A stretch of DNA of 64,000 bases from Siphonodentalium dalli. Its lineage: Eukaryota; Mollusca; Scaphopoda; Gadilida; Siphonodentaliidae. A program made the position numbers and the translations under genes. Shown one piece after another: positions 58,868 to 64,000 of the stretch; positions within the stretch are counted from its first letter, which is position 1; every line of letters starts with the position of its first letter. The DNA is taken from NCBI GenBank assembly GCA_032622095.1, contig CP136064.1, positions 135,981,954-136,045,953 on the forward strand. Direction: 5' to 3'. The notes under the pieces were generated by a model. It ran no database searches. It saw nothing but the letters and a program-made list of their open reading frames with translations, and was not told the DNA's origin.

Positions 58868-58999
58868 ATGACGGCGAGAAAAGCCACAACATTGTCAACA
58901 ATTCAACAATTTGGCAAAAAGAAGAAAGGAACTAAACACACTAGAGATAGAACAGGTGGTAGGAGGCTGAATTCGGCAAATAATTACGCAAATAGGTGA
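58868..58999 (+). CDS. Uncertain basic ORF, possible first exon
   Basis: AAAATGA start context, then a very basic peptide: MTARKATTLSTIQQFGKKKK and further Lys/Arg, 43 residues to TGA. GT-containing sites near 58952 and 58996 might be donors. Downstream a second broken frame (59149-59507) encodes SVIDLSHVSLLACC and later NFGGGVDWAHRAHWNLDHLR, unrecognised. Together they may be remnants of one gene lying between the two ACACTT fields. Confidence 0.25.
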   Translation: MTARKATTLSTIQQFGKKKKGTKHTRDRTGGRRLNSANNYANR

Positions 59000-59842
59000 A
59001 GTTTGTTCCCAATTCAACCGGTGATCCTACAATGACACGATGACATCGAGAAATTAAATGTCAACAGTAAAGTCACACTGGATGCATACATATTATAACC
59101 GATGGAAACGTGCGCTAAATTCAGATATACAACATACATTTATTTACAAGTGATAATTCTCAATCGGAGAGTGATGGCTGTCGTCCAGCTGATTCAGTGA
59201 TTGATCTCTCGCATGTTTCATTGTTGGCATGTTGCCCAATGTTGGCAAGACTCGCCAAGAGGACTGATCACAGATTCAATTTCAATCATCTTGACGTCTT
59301 GTCCAAATGCTTGTGATACCAGACAAAACTAATTTTGGTGGAGGGGTAGACTGGGCACACAGAGCACATTGGAATTTGGATCATCTCAGAGACAATGTGA
59401 CATCAGAAGAAGAAAAAAATGACGCACTTACAGCTTTTTTGGCAAAAAAAAATGGAATCGGTCATGCCAACGTTTGCAAATTTCTCTCACTCTCCGTGCT
59501 AAACTAAACATCCCACAGCAGGCACTGCGTGCTTTAAATGGGACATGGTACTGAATATGACATGGACATCATGACATAAGTGGAGTAAAGACTAACGGGA
59601 AGAGACAAGCTTGAAGATACTTCAGCTCATTCAAACTTCGCAAATCACTATCAGCACAAGATTTATGAAATATATTTATTGAGCCAAGGAACCTAATCGA
59701 TAGATGATTTATAAAATTAAAACATTATTAATATAATATAATAAAGTATTTTATCAGTCTAAATCATTGTGAATGTGATTCCCTTGATTAATGCATCAAT
59801 TGCCATCTTTGATAGTGAAATTTAATATGTGCATGCCCATCT

Positions 59843-60200
59843 ATGATATACACTTATTTTACTAATACATGTACTATACACTTATATAATACACTTGCAT
59901 CACAATCACCATTGTACACTTACAATACACTTACAACCCCATTCAGAACTTACACTTATAAAACACTTGCAATTATTATACACTTATATTACACTTGCCA
60001 ACATACACTTATACCACACTTTAGAATCATACACTTATATGACACTCACCTCATTTACATAGTTGGAACGTACACTTACTGTACACTTATGTTACACTTG
60101 CACTACACTTACTGCCACTGTTGGACTTGTACACTTGGTTGTAAGTGCACACTTAGAGGAAAAATTTTCCTACACTTATGCAACACTTATAACACACTTG
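59843..60200 (+). repeat. Field of ACACTTAT motifs, right
   Basis: About 24 copies of ACACTT(A/G), same orientation as the left field and denser (10-15 bp spacing). Confidence 0.75.
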
Positions 60201-60229
60201 GGAAATGTAAGGGTATGGCTGTTATTTAA

Positions 60230-61334
60230 ATAGGTATATAGAAAAACGAAAGTGGAAGGGCTGTTAAAAGGAAGTATAACTCTCTTATGACTCAAATGAA
60301 CCAGTGAGAAGGGGAGGGGGGCATTGAGAATGATGAATGGCAACAAGCCACACTCCCGACCAAATCCCGAAAAACCCACCCACATTTCTGCCGCGCCTAA
60401 GGAGCCAATCCCCCTGGTCATCACTGTACCAACTCTTAGTTTGCTGTATTTAAATTTCCACAACTAAATAACATATATCTAACTCAATGATATTTCACCA
60501 AATCAGGTTAATAACAAATTTATGTAACTTAAATAATTCTGAAGACGAACACCGAGTATAAATTGTACCTGTGTTATTCTTCTGTAAAATAGCTGAGGAA
60601 ATATCCCGATGTGTGTCGGTAATTTGGAGTATTAGCCTCCTAATCACAACTTACGATTGTTACGGTTCTATTTCAAGGTAATCACGGCTGTGACGGTTCT
60701 TTACATATTTATTCGAACGATATCTGCACTTTGGGATCATTTAGTTGTGTGTAACAAACATTTTAAACCCAATAATGGTTGCAGCTGATGTTACCTACAT
60801 AATCCAACAAGTGTATTAAGAAATAAGAGTATAGCTATATATTATAACAGAAGATTATTATAAAGTGGCATTAGCTTCACTTCGAGTGGCAGATATAACA
60901 TATTGAAAGTCATGTTGGGTATAGGATCATATATAATCGTGCACGCATAATTGACCCAATGAAATTAGACATCTACTGTCATGATATTCTGTTAATTTAA
61001 TTGGACATGGCGCTCATTCGAGCTTCCAAATTTTGTCTAAGTAATTTATAAGAATGTTCTGTTCCATGTCGTGCAAATGGCTGTTTTTGTTTGGAACCCA
61101 AACATCGAGTTCAAAGTTGTATTTTCCATGACTCCAATGTGTCTTTCTGTGACATTATTATAATGCTCGTAGAAGGGTTTTTTCAAGTGTTTATCAAGCT
61201 ATTTCTTTATCAGGAAAACTAAAAAAGCGACTATTATTACGCGTATTTTGGAGCGCAAACCACCAAGTGACTTTTATTGATAAATGAAGGTCTGTGGTTG
61301 AATGTTACAGGTGGGATATGTGTTCAATTCTAGC
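60230..61334. other. No recognisable feature
   Basis: Unique AT-rich sequence; no gene or repeat seen. Confidence 0.35.
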
Positions 61335-61505
61335 CAGGGTTGGGGCAATTACATGCCAATGTAATCGATTAACGATTACAATTACTTTTGATTTACATGA
61401 TTATTGATTAAATTTTTTTCAAATTTAATTGATAACAATGACAATTACTTTAGTAAAATGTAACTGATTACTTTTCGATTACATCTGATTACAATTTTTA
61501 GTTTC
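61335..61505 (+). repeat. hAT-type end with GATTACAATTAC repeats
   Basis: CAGGGTTGGGGCAATTACAT is followed by many GATTACAATTAC-like repeats. This is the common layout of a widespread hAT MITE group. The other end was not found. Confidence 0.45.
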
Positions 61506-62475
61506 CAACCATTTTGATCCCATAGGAATAAATAATGAAATAAATCAAATTAAAATATCAAATGTTATTTAATAACAACAAAAAAACTATATAGTACGTA
61601 AACAAGGAACGACTGAACAAATAAAACAAGCAAGCAATAAGCACATAATCTTTTTACATTAATTTGTGATGTTTTGTGATGGAGTTGTGCACCAACATAT
61701 TGGGAATAGACCATGTTTTATGTGTATTTATTTAATTTTATTATATATAGTTTTCATTTCGCTCGAACCATCCAAAATATCATCGAGTGAAATGTTAATA
61801 CGCTCGTATATGCTTAGCTGCCTATTTGTACATAAAGCATTTATATAAATAACCCAAATTGCACAAGTAAGCCCAAAATAGAGTTAAAACGAACTTAATT
61901 ACAAACTATATACCGGTAGACGGACTGGCTAAATCGACTCGGACTCACTTTATCGTTCATACTGCCTCAAGGTGAAATGACTACTGTGGATAAAATGAAA
62001 TAAAAACATGTGTCCACAAGATACCATAAACACACCACCCCCACCCCCCCCCCCCCTACACCTGTTGACACATAATTATATATAAGAAGGCAGTGTAACT
62101 CACCGAAATTAATCATAAGTGATGTAATTTCAACATAATTGATATTTCGTTGTGTTCACTTGGTTATTTTCACGTATCCTTCCAAATAATAGTCATCGTA
62201 TTTCCCGGACAGAACCGATTAAATTGGGAGAGAACAGACTCGATCGGGAGAGAACCGATCGAGATATCACAATTCGCAGTTTTCGTCGTTGTTTTTCCTC
62301 GCACAATACGATTTTCATTATGTTTACGTTATTTTGGACCATATGAGGGGAATGGAAAAACTAATCGAATTATCACCTAGATGGCTCAAAAATTGCGTTT
62401 TAACTGTCAAAAAGTCGGGAAAATGTATAATTTGGATCATAAGGAACCATCACAAATCGGCAATAGAACAACTTC
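61506..62475. other. No gene seen
   Basis: AT-rich; a poly-C tract at 62045-62056 and a short GGGAGAGAACNGA duplication at 62226-62250. Confidence 0.35.
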
Positions 62476-62479
62476 CGAT

Positions 62480-62990
62480 GTAACAGTTCCTACACAGTGC
62501 AGTCAATAGAGCAATTAGGAATGCAGAAAGTTTAAATAAAAAAGTAATAGATGTCAACATGAAGAGATATAATGATATATATATAAAATAACATCCAAGA
62601 TGTTTTTCCATGTTTTTCCATGTTTTTCAAAAAATTTCATGGCTCCCATCAACTTGCCATGATCTTTTGATCAATATATGAAGATTGGTGACAATCGGAT
62701 GAGGGATGTATTCTGGAGGATTTAGTCATGCAATGACTAAATTCCAAGATGGCTGCTGGCAGCCATGTTTTTAATGGAAATTTTTTCAAATTTGATAGCC
62801 CCATTTTTAATAGAGGTTATCCTATACATGCCAGTAAATTTTCAAAACAATTCTCCAATAAATGAGGGCTGCAATGTGTGTCAATGGAAGGGGTCAATGT
62901 AGGGTGTGCCAAATGATTAGTCGTACAAAGAGTAAAATCCAAGATGGCCACTGGCAGCCATGTTTTTCAATAAAAATCAAAAAAATTTAT
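62480..62990 (+). repeat. Diverged member of the 164-bp array family
   Basis: The 5' module AGTCAATAGAGCAATTAGGA (also inside the big array at about 42083) is followed by AAGATGGCTGCTGGCAGCCA and ACAAAGAGTAAAATCCAAGA units. Confidence 0.7.
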
Positions 62991-62999
62991 GGCTCCCAT

Positions 63000-63180
63000 G
63001 TGAGAAGATGTTTTAAGAATAACTATTCAGGTAAAGAATTATGTCCCTGGGTCTGTCCCTATTTGACCCAGTGATTCCAGTCACCCATACCAAATATTAG
63101 CTGAATAGGCCTGATGGTGCTTCATATGAAGACGTTTTAAGAATTACAATGGATAGTTATGTCCCCGGCTCCCAATGGGA
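63000..63180 (+). repeat. Pearl-like fragment, core modules only
   Basis: GAGAAGATGTTTTAAGAATA, TATTTGACCCAGTGA and CCATACCAAATATTAGC match the core modules of the 5-37 kb family. Confidence 0.6.
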
Positions 63181-63254
63181 GGCTCGCATATTAAGAGAAC
63201 GCACTGGCACATGATCTTTAATGCAGCACCAGCGAAGCTCCCGTCTATCATCTC

Positions 63255-63460
63255 CGTAACAGTGGCTTGGCCTGATTAAGCGGTGAGAGTGCTATATACA
63301 GCCACACACTGTTTCAAATCTTGCACCAGGTTGTGACCCTTGGGCAAGGTCACTTGTACTGTGCTCGCTTCGTCGTATGTATACGAAAATAGGGACCTGG
63401 CTGTTGGGTATGTGTAAGCCGCTCGAATATTGAATGAATAAATCGCTTATTGATTGTCAA
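63255..63460 (+). repeat. tRNA-derived SINE
   Basis: A-box-like TGGCCTGATTAAGCGG (63268-63283) and B-box-like GTTTCAAATC (63311-63320) are 43 bp apart, as in tRNA. They are followed by a GTGACCCTTGGGCAAGGTCA body and an AATGAATAAATCGCTTATTG tail. Confidence 0.55.
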
Positions 63461-63643
63461 AATTATATTTGTACAACCCCTTCCCCGGTGACAGCCTCCC
63501 ATCCTTTCCAATTGTCGAATGAAAACAATCCGCGGAAATGTTCCGGTGCGTGTTTTTATATACCCGTTTATTTAATAGTGAGTTACCTCCCTTCCAAACC
63601 CGGAAGTATTTCTGTAAATCCAAAATCGTTCGTCGTTGACATT

Positions 63644-63726
63644 TACAAGCGGCAGCTTGTTTGTAAAAGAAATCAAGGGTAGTTTATACAAGCGGCAGCT
63701 TGTTTGTAAAAGAAATCAATGGTAGA
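63644..63726 (+). repeat. 44-bp tandem duplication
   Basis: ACAAGCGGCAGCTTGTTTGT plus AAAAGAAATCAA occurs at 63645 and 63689. Each copy holds the small palindrome ACAAGC/GCTTGT. Confidence 0.75.
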
Positions 63727-64000
63727 AATTAAATGTCCCATTGATAAACCCGACATACAAACGTGTATGTATCCCTTCATTGTATTAAAACGAATTTGTG
63801 ACATGTGTTTTGTGACTTTTGTCCCCAAAATAGCCAATTATTTTTCACACTTTTTTCAGTGGATGTGTTTTCATGGTGGGGAGAAATTAAAGAACAAGCC
63901 CCTGTGATCGACAGTGACATTAGATGGGAAATAGTGTTTTTTTGCCACACATTGCAACAAACATGGCCACCTGTGGCCATCCTGGAATATGCAGTTTAAA

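Noticed and set aside
57472-60229. Open frames of 141 and 128 residues rich in Tyr, Thr and Leu
   Set aside because: They follow the ACACTTAT motif fields and have no domain.

Overview
The window looks like transposon-dense DNA from a mollusc, probably a bivalve. The genes have introns with GT/AG borders. The dominant dispersed repeats have cores of about 130-165 bp, a (GGAC)n microsatellite and a terminal hairpin; this resembles the 'pearl' elements described from oysters and Anadara. That placement is inference, because no species-diagnostic gene is present. I see no rRNA, no intact tRNA, no CRISPR array and nothing prokaryotic.

Host gene: two minus-strand exons (15637-15782 and 7394-7514) encode a contiguous stretch of ESS2/DGCR14, a nuclear spliceosome-associated protein. 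They are separated by an intron of about 8.1 kb filled with repeats. The remaining ESS2 exons were not found and may lie outside the window.

Most of the rest is mobile DNA, several elements with both ends and target duplications visible: (1) a 751-bp piggyBac-type MITE (11092-11842, TTAA on both sides); (2) a 3884-bp Mutator-like element (16529-20412) with 9-bp target duplications and terminal inverted repeats built from 16-17 bp tandem units, carrying a truncated LINE and pieces of its own gene; (3) a 3773-bp hAT element (29324-33096) with a 14-bp inverted repeat and a perfect 8-bp duplication, carrying a two-exon zinc-finger gene; (4) a nested stack from 38889 to 57270. In that stack, ends of one piggyBac-like element enclose a 17-kb unit with inverted repeats of about 200 bp (39015-56237). 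This holds a huge 164-bp tandem array (about 40 units), which is split by a complete 5972-bp piggyBac element (47060-53031). The inner piggyBac carries a frameshifted transposase, two long hairpins, an 88-bp tandem array, a 388-bp Helitron and about 390-bp repeats.

Other content: pieces of a Jockey/CR1-type LINE (12.3, 17-18.8, 20.5-20.9 and 37.1-37.7 kb), pearl-like copies throughout 5-37 kb, a broken SGNH-hydrolase frame at the left edge, 515-bp repeats in direct and inverted orientation (1-4.7 kb), two fields of ACACTTA motifs flanking an unidentified region (57.5-60.2 kb), and a tRNA-derived SINE near 63.3 kb.

The most unusual signal is a shared end structure: four piggyBac-like termini from different families each carry a pair of 16-18 bp palindromes, the first 15-16 bp inside the end and the second 35-43 bp further in.
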